A program made the translations under genes and the position numbers. A model generated the notes under the pieces. It did not search any database. It saw only the letters and a list, made by a program, of their open reading frames with translations, and was not told the DNA's origin. A stretch of DNA of 64,000 bases from Burkholderia contaminans (GTDB lineage Bacteria > Pseudomonadota > Gammaproteobacteria > Burkholderiales > Burkholderiaceae): NCBI RefSeq assembly GCF_029633825.1, contig NZ_CP090640.1:2790001-2854000 (forward strand), given 5' to 3'. This document shows, piece after piece, positions 35,382 through 45,874 of this stretch; position 1 is the stretch's first letter, and each line of letters opens with the position of its first letter.

Positions 35382-36857
35382 TCATTCATGGGCGGCATCC
35401 GGCGCATCTACATGGACGCAGACGTTGGTGAGTTCGGAGTAGAAGTTCAGCGAATGCAGCCCGCCCTCGCGCCCGATGCCGGACAAGCCGCTTCCGCCGA
35501 AGGGAGTACGCAGGTCGCGCAGGAACCAGGTATTGACCCATGCAATGCCGACGTTCATCGATTGCGCGACGCGGTGCGCCTTGTTGACATTGCTTGTCCA
35601 GATCGTCGCAGCCAGGCCGTAGGGTGTCGCATTCGCGCGCCGGATGACCTCAGCCTCCGAATCGAAAGGCGAGATGTGGCCGATGGGTCCGAAAATCTCT
35701 TCCGTGACGCATCGCGCGTCGTCGGCCAGCCCCGCAATCAGCGTGGGTTCCACCCAGAAACCATCATCGAGTTGGTTGCCAAAGCGTGGGATGCCGCCGC
35801 CGACGATGAACTCGGCGCCTTCCTCGCGAGCCAGTGCGTAGTAGCTCAGCACCTTGTCGCGGTGGGCGGCGGAGATGACCGGCCCCATGCCGGTTGTCTC
35901 GTCGGTGGGGTCGCCCAGTTTGATTGCCTTTGCTCGCTCAGCGAGCGCCTTCACGAAGCGGTCGTAGATGGGGCGTTCAACGAATATCCGCTCCGAGCAC
36001 AGGCAAACCTGGCCGCTGTTGAGGAATGCCGCGCGCGTCATTCCCTCCACCGTCTTTTCGAAATCGCAGTCGGCGAAGATGATGGCGGCGTTCTTGCCAC
36101 CCAGTTCGAACGATACGGGCTTCACCCCCTCCGCGGCCGCGTGCATGATCGCCGTGCCCGTCTTCGATTCGCCGGTGAAGGTGATGGCGTTGATGCGGGG
36201 GTGCGTGCTGATGAACTCTCCGGCAGAGTCGGGTCCGAAGCCATGCACCAGATTGAAGACGCCCGGGGGAAGGCCGGCAGTCTGCGTGACTTCGGCGAGC
36301 AGGGTCGCGGTTCCCGGTGTTTCTTCCGAGGGCTTTGCCACCACGGCATTGCCACAGGCCAGCGCCGGGGCCACCTTCCAGCTGAACAAGAGCAGGGGAA
36401 GGTTCCAGGGGGAGATGATGCCGACAACACCTAACGGCTTGCGCACGGTGTAGTTGATGGCCTGCGCACCGCCCGGCAGCTCGGTGCGGAAGGTGTCCAA
36501 TGGCGCGGTCTTCAGAATGTCGGCGAAGATGCGGAAATTCGCTGCGCCGCGCGGGATGTCCAATCTGGAAGCCAGTGACACCGGCTTGCCGGTATCGCTC
36601 ACTTCGGCATCCAGGAAATCATCGGCACGCCGATCGATCTCGTCGGCAATGCGATAGAGCATGTCGGCTCTATCGATCACCGACGTCGCACCCCAGCCGC
36701 GCACTGCCTCGTGGCCCGCCTCGACGGCCGCATCGACCATCTCCCTGGTGGCTTCATGAACATCGGCAAAGCGAATGCCGGTGGCTGGATTGATCCCGGC
36801 AAACCTTCTGTCGCTCTCGACGAATCGGCCATTGATAAAGTTCTTGTATTGCTTCAA
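35382..36857 (-). CDS. amnC: 2-aminomuconate 6-semialdehyde dehydrogenase
   Basis: 491-aa NAD-dependent aldehyde dehydrogenase of the AmnC/XylG/DmpC group. It oxidises the ring-cleavage product 2-aminomuconate 6-semialdehyde to 2-aminomuconate. Motifs: [20 protein letters not shown], catalytic Glu in [12 protein letters not shown] and catalytic Cys in [14 protein letters not shown]. The start is TTG 36857 ([12 protein letters not shown]) with GGGAG eight bases upstream. The assignment as an amino-semialdehyde rather than hydroxymuconic semialdehyde enzyme comes from its place beside amnA/amnB and amnD. The stop overlaps the amnD start. Confidence 0.9.
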   Translation of the reverse strand: MKQYKNFINGRFVESDRRFAGINPATGIRFADVHEATREMVDAAVEAGHEAVRGWGATSVIDRADMLYRIADEIDRRADDFLDAEVSDTGKPVSLASRLDIPRGAANFRIFADILKTAPLDTFRTELPGGAQAINYTVRKPLGVVGIISPWNLPLLLFSWKVAPALACGNAVVAKPSEETPGTATLLAEVTQTAGLPPGVFNLVHGFGPDSAGEFISTHPRINAITFTGESKTGTAIMHAAAEGVKPVSFELGGKNAAIIFADCDFEKTVEGMTRAAFLNSGQVCLCSERIFVERPIYDRFVKALAERAKAIKLGDPTDETTGMGPVISAAHRDKVLSYYALAREEGAEFIVGGGIPRFGNQLDDGFWVEPTLIAGLADDARCVTEEIFGPIGHISPFDSEAEVIRRANATPYGLAATIWTSNVNKAHRVAQSMNVGIAWVNTWFLRDLRTPFGGSGLSGIGREGGLHSLNFYSELTNVCVHVDAPDAAHE

Positions 36858-36914
36858 AACGAAAGCTCCCTGGAGGCAAATGTGGACTCGCCGTGCAAGC
36901 CGTGATGGAAGGCG

Positions 36915-37727
36915 TTACTGCAAGCTGAACTCCACGACAGCGCCGCCGCTGCCGTAGAGGGGCGCATACTCATGGACAGTCGATTTCTTGAAGCCGCCGT
37001 TCATTGCGCCGAGTAGCCAGTAGAAGTGCTTGAGCGCCATATCAGGGCGCGCCTCGCTGGCGTACTGAGGAAGGGTTGCGCGCAGTACGTCGATATGGCC
37101 GATTTCCATGAGCGCCAGCACACGCCGGTTCCACTTGTCGTCGGCTTCGGCGAAGATGTGATCCTCTCCAAGGTCGATGTTTTCGCGGAACATGCCGTTG
37201 GAAAGGCCGCCAATTCCGACGACCGCCACACGCTTGTCCGAGGCTGTGGCCGCTGCAATTGCGCCCAGTTGCTCGGTCGTCTCGGCGCTGTGGTAGAGGT
37301 TGTTGGCGGCGATGGCGACCGGGATATCGGCCGTGCCGAAGCCCATCAACGTTGCCGCGGTGATCGTGCCGGTGTCGATCGGAAACTGGTCATAGTCGAC
37401 CCCTCGCGTTTTGATGCCCGCTGCATTGCACGCTTGTACGCAGTGCTCCACCAATGTGGAGTCCGAATGGATATCAAACGCCTGCTCGCCGAATTCATGC
37501 CAGTTTTCATCGACATGAAGCCCGGTACTTCGCTCCCGCGTGATCCACAGCTGGTCGAGCACCGCGAACCATTGCGTCGAGTACACAAGCACGCAGTCCG
37601 GTTTCGACGCCGCAAGCGCTTTGCCGGCTCGCGCCATGCCTTCGCGCAGGCGCCCCCACGGCGCGATATCAGGCCGCAGCTGCGGCAGGGGGCTGCCGGG
37701 GACGAGGAATGCAGATACGATGGTCAT
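36915..37727 (-). CDS. amnA: 2-aminophenol 1,6-dioxygenase, alpha subunit
   Basis: 270 aa, LigB-type class III extradiol dioxygenase fold. It matches AmnA-like alpha subunits: MTIVSAFLVPGSPLPQLRPD, CVLVYSTQWFAVLDQLWI, then GDVRVAVVGIGGLSNGMF-like core and LKHFYWLLGAMNGGF. Alpha subunits lack the full iron-binding set and act as a structural partner of the beta subunit. ATG 37727 with GGAGACTCAAT upstream. It is 31 bp after amnB. The length agrees with about 271 aa for known alpha subunits. Confidence 0.88.
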   Translation of the reverse strand: MTIVSAFLVPGSPLPQLRPDIAPWGRLREGMARAGKALAASKPDCVLVYSTQWFAVLDQLWITRERSTGLHVDENWHEFGEQAFDIHSDSTLVEHCVQACNAAGIKTRGVDYDQFPIDTGTITAATLMGFGTADIPVAIAANNLYHSAETTEQLGAIAAATASDKRVAVVGIGGLSNGMFRENIDLGEDHIFAEADDKWNRRVLALMEIGHIDVLRATLPQYASEARPDMALKHFYWLLGAMNGGFKKSTVHEYAPLYGSGGAVVEFSLQ

Positions 37728-37758
37728 ATTGAGTCTCCTGTTGGTCTTTTTGTCCGCG

Positions 37759-39113
<1,355 letters not shown>

Positions 39114-39139
39114 AGTTTTCGCGTCCTCGTTTTGGCCTG

Positions 39140-39300
39140 ATTGTAATACGTATACGTCGTATATTGTCGGATGCGTACCGCTGGATATAAGAGGGTTTTC
39201 CCTTGGTTTTTTGCAAAATAGGTGCGTTGATACCCCGCTGCTTGAAGTCAAAATTGTATGTATACGTTCTATTTTGATATGATGGGATCCGTCTTATAAT
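39140..39300. promoter_or_regulatory. amn/marR divergent promoters and two operators
   Basis: Operator 1 contains the perfect palindrome ACGTATACGT (39148-39157); operator 2 contains the near match ATGTATACGT (39258-39267). For marR, TATAAT lies at 39295-39300 with TTGATA at 39274-39279 (15-bp spacer), and operator 2 abuts the -35. For the amn side, minus-strand TACAAT (39140-39145) and CCGACA (39165-39170) flank operator 1. The layout suggests one MarR dimer represses each promoter. Confidence 0.65.
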
Positions 39301-39332
39301 TTGCCCACCCATTGAATTTCCATCAGGCCAAA

Positions 39333-39836
39333 ATGCCTCGCTCTCCTTCGCCCCGATCCTCGTCTGCCGCGCCGTCATCTCAGTCCGCTACGAAGGAAGT
39401 GCATGCGCTGCTGAGGAATTTCAGGCTGGAGGACGTCCCTTCCCATTTGCTTCGGCGGGCGCACTTCAAGGCCGAGGAGATCTTCGCGAATACGTTTTCG
39501 GACGAGGGGGTCACGCCACGGCAGAAGGCAGCGTTGGTGTTGCTGTATCAAGAGCCCGGGCTCAATCAGAACACCTTGTCTGAGCGGTTGGCCATGGATC
39601 GCAACACGGTGGCGGAAATGGTTCGGCGAATGAGCCGTGGAGGCCTGATTGAACGCAGGCCGTCACCAGAGGACGCGCGGGCCTACCAACTGTATGTGGC
39701 CGCTGCAGGGATGGATTTGCTCAACCGAGTCATGCCGCGCGACTCTGCTGTCGAAGAGCAGTTACTCGCTCGCCTGCCGGAGGAGTACCGCAGCCTTTTC
39801 GTCAAATGTCTGCGCTTGATCGCCGAGGAGGGCTAG
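39333..39836 (+). CDS. MarR-family regulator of the amn cluster
   Basis: 167 aa from ATG 39333; a TTG seven codons earlier is possible. Winged HTH: GVTPRQKAALVLLYQEPGLN, then LSERLAMDRNTVAEMVRRMS (recognition helix) and wing LIERRPSPEDARAYQLYV. A C-terminal helix gives the dimer interface. It is divergent from the amn operon, with two related palindromic sites between, so it probably represses amn genes and responds to 2-aminophenol or a pathway intermediate. The effector is inferred. Confidence 0.88.
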   Translation: MPRSPSPRSSSAAPSSQSATKEVHALLRNFRLEDVPSHLLRRAHFKAEEIFANTFSDEGVTPRQKAALVLLYQEPGLNQNTLSERLAMDRNTVAEMVRRMSRGGLIERRPSPEDARAYQLYVAAAGMDLLNRVMPRDSAVEEQLLARLPEEYRSLFVKCLRLIAEEG

Positions 39837-40380
39837 GATGACGCTCGGGTTCGAGGCCCGGGCAGAGGAGGGTTATTCGCATTGCCCTCGCGGTGGGGAT
39901 TTACGGCCCCACTCGTTTTTCGCAAAGGTATCCCTCGCCGCTGCCGCCCCGGCAATGGCTGCCTGGTAGATTGGCTTGAGCGCGGCCGCTCGCGGTTTGC
40001 GGTCCTTTCACTTTCAGTTCACCAGATCCAGTGAGATGCGCATCAGATGTGCGATCCAGGTCTGGATTTGCGCGGCCGGATAGACCGAAGCACTCATTTC
40101 CTGGCGAGTAGGCTCCGTAGCCGTTCGATGTGCTGTTTAGATACTTCTGACGGCACGGGCTTGCCCCGGCGCAGGGGAGGGGCTCGCGCTGTTGGAGGTG
40201 GCCGGTCGCTTTGTGGTGCGGGTGCCGCTAGCGCATCTGCAGTCCTGGCCCATGCATTGATTTCCCCGCGGATGGCGCGGTGGATTCGGTCAACTCGAAC
40301 GTTCGATGTGCCGAAAAATGTACCAGCTTGGGTGCTGGCTTGCCGCGGCCCTCAGTGGATCGTGATGGGCGCGCAAAAAC
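39837..40380. other. Gene-free stretch before tRNA-Leu copy 2
   Basis: About 540 bp. Fragmentary open frames on both strands have no family signature. The base composition is mixed and the stretch may be decayed mobile-element DNA. No gene, repeat or RNA is supported here. Confidence 0.4.
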
Positions 40381-40405
40381 AAAAAAGCCCGCAACGGCGG
40401 GCTTC
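40381..40405 (-). terminator. Rho-independent terminator of tRNA-Leu copy 2
   Basis: On the minus strand: AAGCCCGC-cgtt-GCGGGCTTTTTTG. It lies about 50 bp 3' of the tRNA and differs from the hairpins beside copies 1 and 3. Confidence 0.85.
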
Positions 40406-40453
40406 TTCGAAGTTCCAGAAGACACTCTTGGAGTGTCTCCGGACGTATATAAG

Positions 40454-40540
40454 TGGTGCCCAGGAGAGGACTCGAACCTCCACGATGTTGCCACCGCTAG
40501 GACCTGAACCTAGTGCGTCTACCAATTCCGCCACCTGGGC
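40454..40540 (-). tRNA. tRNA-Leu(CAG), copy 2
   Basis: Identical in sequence to copies 1 and 3 (87 nt, CCA encoded, anticodon CAG). Its 5' flank (CGTTTCGCTTGTTACTGCA) closely matches the 5' flank of copy 1, but its 3' flank is different. Confidence 0.95.
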
Positions 40541-40652
40541 ACGTTTCGCTTGTTACTGCAGTGCGAAGACCGCTATTTTAGCGTGTCGGCCGAGTCTGTC
40601 AACATAATTTCGCTCAATGCGATAAAAATATTGCCCCTTCCGCGACGGATTC

Positions 40653-41642
40653 TCACACGCCGACCGGTTCGGCACGTTTCGCCACGAAATTCCAGCGCTG
40701 CGCCTGGCTCGTGTCGACGCGGGCAGGTAGCAGCCCGGCTGCGAGAAACGTGTCGGCGATCTTCTGCTGCTCGCTGAAGTTCTGCGCGACCACCGCGCGG
40801 ACGACATAGCTGCGCCGCGTGTTCGCGCGCGCGATCGTCGCCGCGTCGAGCCCCCAGATCGGCGCGAGGGTGTTCGCGGCCTCCTGCGGGTGGTCGCGCA
40901 GCCACGTGCCCGCTTGCGACAACTGGTCGAACAGGATCTGGAGGACATCGGGCCGCGCGGCGGCGAAACTGCTGGAGGCGAGGTAGTAGCGCTGGTACGA
41001 CGCGAGTCCATTGCCGTCGGCCAGAATCCGCACGTCCGGATTCCGGTCGACCGACGCGACATAGGGATCCCACGTGATCCAGGCGTCCACGCTGTCACGC
41101 TCGAACGCCGCGCGGCCGTCCGCGGGTGTCAGGTAGTGGACCGCTACATCGGCTGGCCCGAGCTTCGCGCGTGCGAGCGCGGCAAGCAGCAGGTAATGAC
41201 TGCCGGCTGCCTTCGTGACCGCAATGCGCTTGTCCTTGAGATCGGCGAGCGTGCGCAGCGCGCTGCCCTGCTTGACGATGATCGCCTGTGCCTTGGGCGA
41301 AGGCGCCTCCTGCGCGACGTACACGAAACGCGCACGCGCGGCCTGTGCGAAGACCGGAACCGTATCGGCCACATCGGCACTGAAATCGACGGCGCCGACA
41401 TTGAGCGCTTCGGTCAGCGGCAATCCGCTTGCGAATTCATGCCACGACACGCGCAGGCCGAGCGGCGCCAGTGCCTGCTCGAGCGCGCCCCGCGTCTTGA
41501 GCAGCGTGATGATTGTCGATGACTTCTGATAGCCGATGCGCAGCACATCGGGTGCGTTCTCGGCGTGCGTTCGGACGCCGGCCGCAGCAAGGCCGGCGGC
41601 CAGGATCACGCGCGCAAATGCGCGGCGGTTCGTCGACGTCAT
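40653..41642 (-). CDS. Aliphatic sulfonate ABC transporter substrate-binding protein
   Basis: 329 aa, SsuA/NrtA-like periplasmic binding protein. The signal peptide is TNRRAFARVILAAGLAAAGV, with a twin-arginine-like RR, and probable cleavage after THA. The mature part has LRIGYQKSSTIITLLKTRG, then SAPSPKAQAIIVKQGS-type and ITWDPYVASVDRNPDVRIL, all typical of alkanesulfonate binders. It is transcribed alone between two tRNA-Leu genes. The ssuD-ssuC-ssuB operon at 58 kb has no binding-protein gene, so this could supply it. That pairing is inference. Confidence 0.87.
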   Translation of the reverse strand: MTSTNRRAFARVILAAGLAAAGVRTHAENAPDVLRIGYQKSSTIITLLKTRGALEQALAPLGLRVSWHEFASGLPLTEALNVGAVDFSADVADTVPVFAQAARARFVYVAQEAPSPKAQAIIVKQGSALRTLADLKDKRIAVTKAAGSHYLLLAALARAKLGPADVAVHYLTPADGRAAFERDSVDAWITWDPYVASVDRNPDVRILADGNGLASYQRYYLASSSFAAARPDVLQILFDQLSQAGTWLRDHPQEAANTLAPIWGLDAATIARANTRRSYVVRAVVAQNFSEQQKIADTFLAAGLLPARVDTSQAQRWNFVAKRAEPVGV

Positions 41643-41768
41643 GGGCTGTGCTCCTCGTGTCTGGTTCGTTGCATTGAAGCGAGCCGGCTAACGTACCAAC
41701 GAGGCGGCCGGACGATAACCGATAAATTCTGCTATCGATCCGGCTGGCGGGCATAAGAGAAGGCGAGG

Positions 41769-42011
41769 GTGCCTGACCGCTGTCTCCTGCGTGCATTGGA
41801 TATGTGCATGGAGGGCAAGGGGCTCGTCGAGCATTCGCGCAGCGTGAGCGATCGGCGGGTGATGAACCTCGCGCTGACCGAAGCGGGGCAGGCGGTTGTC
41901 GCCCAGATTCCGGGGATTGCGCCGAAGGCGCTCAACGCCTGCTTGCGGAAATTCTCGAAGGCGGGGTTTGATGAACTGACCCGGCTGCTGCGCAAGTTCA
42001 TCGGCGAGTAA
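41769..42011 (+). pseudogene. MarR-family regulator, N-terminally truncated
   Basis: 80 codons matching only the C-terminal part of a MarR protein: wing and dimer helix (GLVEHSRSVSDRRVMNLALT, EAGQAVVAQIPGI, DELTRLLRKFIGE). The HTH region before it is missing; the frame starts with a GTG lacking a ribosome-binding site. It lies 30 bp before the terminator of tRNA-Leu copy 3. This is a remnant next to a recombination hot spot, and it is unrelated to the amn MarR at the sequence level. Confidence 0.75.
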
Positions 42012-42041
42012 GCCGGGCGCCTTTTGTTGGCACCGGAAATG

Positions 42042-42070
42042 AAAAAAGGCCGGCTAGAAGCCGACCTTTT
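42042..42070 (-). terminator. Hairpin downstream of tRNA-Leu copy 3
   Basis: AAAAAAGG-c-CGGC, loop, GCCG-a-CCTTTT. It shares the sequence from GAAATG onward with the copy 1 terminator. Confidence 0.75.
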
Positions 42071-42080
42071 CAAAAACAGA

Positions 42081-42167
42081 TGGTGCCCAGGAGAGGACTC
42101 GAACCTCCACGATGTTGCCACCGCTAGGACCTGAACCTAGTGCGTCTACCAATTCCGCCACCTGGGC
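42081..42167 (-). tRNA. tRNA-Leu(CAG), copy 3
   Basis: Identical 87-nt tRNA with encoded CCA. Its 5' flank (CGTTTTGCAGTAGCTGC) differs from those of copies 1 and 2. Being next to rnr, it is probably the oldest chromosomal copy at this locus. Confidence 0.95.
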
Positions 42168-42416
42168 ACGTTTTGCAGTAGCTGCTTGCTGCAAAGAAGC
42201 GAAATTATAGCGCCCCAATTATTCGTGTCAACACTTTTTTGCGATGCATCGCAAACCGGGCTCCGCCGCGCCCGCTGGCGGCATTCCGGTCTTTTGGTGA
42301 CACAGGCGGGTGATAGAATGACCCGCCGCCGTCAATATAGAACTGTCTGACGGACACCTCTATGTTGATGCCGTGCACCATCAATCAACGCAACGAGAAC
42401 AACCATCGACAAACCC

Positions 42417-44885
42417 TTGAGCAAATATCCGTACCCCATTCCGAGCCGTGAAGAAATTCTCGGCGTGCTGCGTACGAGCGACGCGCCGCTGGCCGCCAAC
42501 GACATCGCAGAAGCACTGTCGATCAAGCGTCAGGAGCGCGAGGGGTTCTTCCGGCGTGTCGCCGCGATGGAACGCGACGGCCAGATCCGCCTCGACAAGC
42601 GCGGCCATTACCAGTTGACCCATCCGTCGAACTTCGTCGCCGGGCGCGTGCAGGGCCATCGCGACGGCTACGGGTTCGTGATTCGCGACGACGGCCAGGA
42701 CGACCTGTTTTTGCCGAACGGCGAAATGCAGAAGGTGATGCACAACGATCGCGTGCTCGCACGGATCGTCGGCTACGATCGCCGCGGCCGTCCGGAAGGG
42801 CATGTCGTCGAAGTCACCGAGCGCGCGAACAAGCGCGTGATCGGCCGCCTGCTCAACGAGAACGGCGCGCTGATCGTCGCACCGGAAGACAAGCGCATCG
42901 GCCACGACATCCTGATCACGCAGAACGTGAAGAAAGCGAAGGTCGGGCAGGTCGTCGTCGTCGAGCTGACCGATTTCCCGAGTCGCCATTCGCAGCCGCT
43001 CGGCCGTGTCGTCGAGGTGCTCGGCGACATCGACGATCCGGGCATGGAAATCGAAATCGCGGTGCGCAAGTACGGCGTGCCGCACGAGTTCAGCCAGCCG
43101 GCGCTCGACGAAGCCGCCGCGCTGCCCGACAAGGTGCGGCCGACCGACCTGCGTTTCCGCGTCGACCTGCGCGACGTGCCGCTCGTGACGATCGACGGCG
43201 AGGACGCCCGCGACTTCGACGACGCCGTCTACTGCGAGCCGGTCAAGGTCGGCCGCGGCGACGGCTACCGCCTGATCGTCGCGATCGCCGACGTGTCGCA
43301 CTACGTACAGCCGGGCAGCGGGCTCGATGCCGACGCGCTCGAGCGCAGCACGTCGGTCTACTTCCCGCGCCGCGTGATTCCGATGCTGCCGGAGAAGCTG
43401 TCGAACGGCCTCTGCTCGTTGAATCCGCAGGTCGACCGCTGCGTGCTCGCATGCGACATGGTGATTACCGCGCGCGGCGAGATCAAGGCGTACCAGTTCT
43501 ATCCGGCGGTCATCCATTCGGCAGCGCGCCTGACGTACACCGAAGTCGCCGCCGTATTGTCGAACACGAAGGGGCCGGAGGCTGCGCGCCGCGCGGACCT
43601 GCTGCCGCACCTGCAGGATCTGTACGGCGTCTACAAGTCGCTGTTCGCCGCACGGCAGAAGCGTGGCGCGATCGACTTCGACACGACCGAGACCTACATC
43701 GTCTGCAACTCGCAGGGCAAGATCGAGCAGATCGTGCCGCGCCAGCGTAACGATGCGCACAAGCTGATCGAGGAATGCATGCTGGCCGCGAACGTCTGCG
43801 CGGCCGATTTCCTGAAGCGCAACAAGCATCCGGGCCTGTACCGCGTGCACGCGGGGCCGACGCCGGAGAAGCTCGAGAACCTGCGTGCGTTCCTGCGCGG
43901 CATGGGCCTGTCGCTCGGCGGCGGCGACAAGCCGCATGCGAGCGACTACGCGGCGCTGATGGCGCAGATCCGCGACCGGCCCGATGCGCAGATGCTGCAG
44001 CCGATGCTGCTGCGCTCGATGCAGCAGGCCGTCTACAGCCCGGACAACATTGGTCACTTCGGCCTCGCCTACGAGGCATACGCGCACTTCACGAGCCCGA
44101 TCCGCCGTTATCCGGACTTGCTCACGCACCGCGCGATCTACGCGATCCTGTCGGGCAAGAAATACGTGCCGAAGGCGCCGGAAGGCTTCGAGCTGAACAC
44201 TGCGCTGTCGCCGCGCGCCCGCGCGATGCAGCAGGCCGACGACGAATCGCGCGGCCGCTCGCGCTCGAACACGGCGATCTGGGAAGAACTCGGCCTGCAT
44301 TGCTCGGCGAACGAGCGCCGCGCGGATGAGGCATCGCGTGACGTCGAGGCCTGGCTCAAGTGCTACTTCATGCGCGACAAGCTCGGCGAGGAGTACGGCG
44401 GGATGGTGAACGGCGTCACGTCGTTCGGCATCTTCGTGCAGCTCGACACGCTCTTCATCGAAGGGCTCGTGCACGTCACGGAACTCGGCTCGGACTACTT
44501 CCAGTACGACGAGATCAAGAACGAGCTGCGCGGTGAGCGCACGGGCATCCGCTATCGCCTGTCGGATCGCGTGCGCGTGCAGGTGAGCCGCGTCGATCTC
44601 GATGCACGCAAGATCGACTTCCGCCTCGTGCGCGATACGCCGGTGAAGGCGCCGCGTCCGTCGCCCGCGCCGGCGTCCGCCGGCGGCGGTGTCGATCGCG
44701 GCAACGGCCCGCGTGTACGCACGCTGCCGCAGGTGGAGGAGCCGGCGCCGCGCCGCAAGAAGGCCGCGAGTGCGCCGAGCGTCGCGGTGAAGGAAGTGCG
44801 CGCCGCGCGTAAGAAGGGTGGCAGCGGTGGCGGAGCGGCGGCGAAGCCGACCGCGAAGAAGACACGCGCCCGCAAGAAGTATTGA
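42417..44885 (+). CDS. rnr: Ribonuclease R (3'-5' exoribonuclease)
   Basis: 822 aa. An N-terminal winged HTH (EEILGVLRTSDAPLAANDIA) is followed by two cold-shock OB domains. The RNB catalytic domain has TIDGEDARDFDDAVYCE with metal-binding Asp residues, then GLYRVHAGPTPEKLENLRAF and SPIRRYPDLLTHRAIYAILS. An S1 domain lies near residues 660-740 (GVTSFGIFVQLDTLFIEGLV), and the Lys/Arg-rich tail is typical of RNase R. It degrades structured RNA. No ATG occurs in frame at the start; TTG 42417 gives MSKYPYPIPSREE. It heads the chromosomal rnr-rlmB segment. Confidence 0.96.
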   Translation: MSKYPYPIPSREEILGVLRTSDAPLAANDIAEALSIKRQEREGFFRRVAAMERDGQIRLDKRGHYQLTHPSNFVAGRVQGHRDGYGFVIRDDGQDDLFLPNGEMQKVMHNDRVLARIVGYDRRGRPEGHVVEVTERANKRVIGRLLNENGALIVAPEDKRIGHDILITQNVKKAKVGQVVVVELTDFPSRHSQPLGRVVEVLGDIDDPGMEIEIAVRKYGVPHEFSQPALDEAAALPDKVRPTDLRFRVDLRDVPLVTIDGEDARDFDDAVYCEPVKVGRGDGYRLIVAIADVSHYVQPGSGLDADALERSTSVYFPRRVIPMLPEKLSNGLCSLNPQVDRCVLACDMVITARGEIKAYQFYPAVIHSAARLTYTEVAAVLSNTKGPEAARRADLLPHLQDLYGVYKSLFAARQKRGAIDFDTTETYIVCNSQGKIEQIVPRQRNDAHKLIEECMLAANVCAADFLKRNKHPGLYRVHAGPTPEKLENLRAFLRGMGLSLGGGDKPHASDYAALMAQIRDRPDAQMLQPMLLRSMQQAVYSPDNIGHFGLAYEAYAHFTSPIRRYPDLLTHRAIYAILSGKKYVPKAPEGFELNTALSPRARAMQQADDESRGRSRSNTAIWEELGLHCSANERRADEASRDVEAWLKCYFMRDKLGEEYGGMVNGVTSFGIFVQLDTLFIEGLVHVTELGSDYFQYDEIKNELRGERTGIRYRLSDRVRVQVSRVDLDARKIDFRLVRDTPVKAPRPSPAPASAGGGVDRGNGPRVRTLPQVEEPAPRRKKAASAPSVAVKEVRAARKKGGSGGGAAAKPTAKKTRARKKY

Positions 44886-44927
44886 GCGTTCGGGGTGGCG
44901 CCAGCGCCCGCCCTGCAGTATCGAGAG

Positions 44928-44975
44928 ACGCCGCGTGACCGGTCATCCACCGGCAACGCGGCGCTTTCCTTTTCC
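44928..44975 (+). terminator. Terminator between rnr and rlmB
   Basis: GCCGCGT (44930-44936) pairs with ACGCGGC (44956-44962), followed by GCTTTCCTTTTCC. Confidence 0.65.
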
Positions 44976-45033
44976 ATGGATCGCGGCTGCGCGCGTCGCG
45001 CGGCCGCACGTTTGATCGAAGGTTGTTCCAGTC

Positions 45034-45777
45034 ATGTCACGTCTGAAGGTTCTTTACGGTTTTCATGCGGTGACCGCACGTTTGCGGCACGATGCATCGA
45101 CGGTTGCGGAGGTGCTGTACGACCAGACGCGCCGCGACCGCCGCATGCAGGACTTCCTGCACACCGCGAAGGAAGCGGGCGTGCGGCTGATCGCGGCCGA
45201 TGAAACGCGCCTGTGGGGCCTCGCGCATACCGAGCGTCACCAGGGCGTCGTGGCGCGTGTCGAGGACATCCCGCTCGCGCAGAACCTGTCCGAACTGCTC
45301 GACGGCATCCAGGGCCCCGCGCTGCTGCTGGTGCTTGATGGTGTCACCGATCCGCACAACCTCGGCGCGTGCCTGCGTGTCGCCGATTCGGCTGGCGCGC
45401 ATGCGGTGATCGCGCCGCGCGACCGCGCGGTCGGCCTGAATGCCACCGCGGCCAAGGTGGCGAGCGGCGCGGCGGATACGGTGCCGTACATCACGGTGAC
45501 GAACCTCGCCCGTGCGCTGCGCGAGCTGAAGGACGCCGGCGTGTGGATCATCGGCACGTCGGACGAGGCATCGGCGACGCTCTACGAAACGAAGCTCGAC
45601 GGTCCCGTCGCGCTCGTGATGGGCGCGGAAGGCGAAGGCATGCGCCGGCTGACGCGCGACACCTGCGACGAAGTGATGAGCATTCCGATGGCCGGCAGCG
45701 TGGAAAGCCTGAACGTGTCGGTCGCGAGCGGCGTGTGCCTGTACGAAGCCGTGCGCCAGCGGCGCGTGAAGGGCTGA
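45034..45777 (+). CDS. rlmB: 23S rRNA (guanosine-2251-2'-O)-methyltransferase RlmB
   Basis: 247-aa SPOUT (trefoil-knot) methyltransferase. The N-terminal substrate-binding domain begins [22 protein letters not shown] motif 1 is [19 protein letters not shown], motif 2 is [14 protein letters not shown], and motif 3 is [17 protein letters not shown]. It methylates the G2251 ribose in the ribosomal P site using S-adenosylmethionine. It follows rnr, the usual pair in Burkholderia. ATG 45034 is the conserved start. Confidence 0.95.
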   Translation: MSRLKVLYGFHAVTARLRHDASTVAEVLYDQTRRDRRMQDFLHTAKEAGVRLIAADETRLWGLAHTERHQGVVARVEDIPLAQNLSELLDGIQGPALLLVLDGVTDPHNLGACLRVADSAGAHAVIAPRDRAVGLNATAAKVASGAADTVPYITVTNLARALRELKDAGVWIIGTSDEASATLYETKLDGPVALVMGAEGEGMRRLTRDTCDEVMSIPMAGSVESLNVSVASGVCLYEAVRQRRVKG

Positions 45778-45874
45778 CGCAGCCCGTCCCGCGCACCCTG
45801 CGCGGGCCTTGAATGACCCGAACGACGCGTGCCGCGATCCGATGCGGCACGCGGCTCTCCGGAGCTCGCGACCG

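Larger units (their letters stand above)
32211..35389 (-). pseudogene. amnD: 2-aminomuconate deaminase (RidA family), split by IS21-type insertion
   Basis: The N-terminal part is 35389-35048 (114 codons, [20 protein letters not shown] to [10 protein letters not shown]). The C-terminal part is 32321-32211 ([20 protein letters not shown] to KPLASLA). Removing the IS and one 8-bp target copy restores a single 150-aa frame. The family deaminates 2-aminomuconate to 4-oxalocrotonate, the step between the semialdehyde dehydrogenase and the decarboxylase. The start ATG 35389 overlaps the end of amnC by 8 bp. As it stands the protein loses its C-terminal strand and active-site residues. Confidence 0.92.

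Noticed and set aside
40047..40607. 186-aa plus-strand frame before and across tRNA-Leu copy 2
   Set aside because: Runs through the tRNA antisense strand and has no protein-like features.
42381..44474. 697-aa minus-strand open frame
   Set aside because: Antisense of rnr; composition typical of a GC-rich shadow frame.
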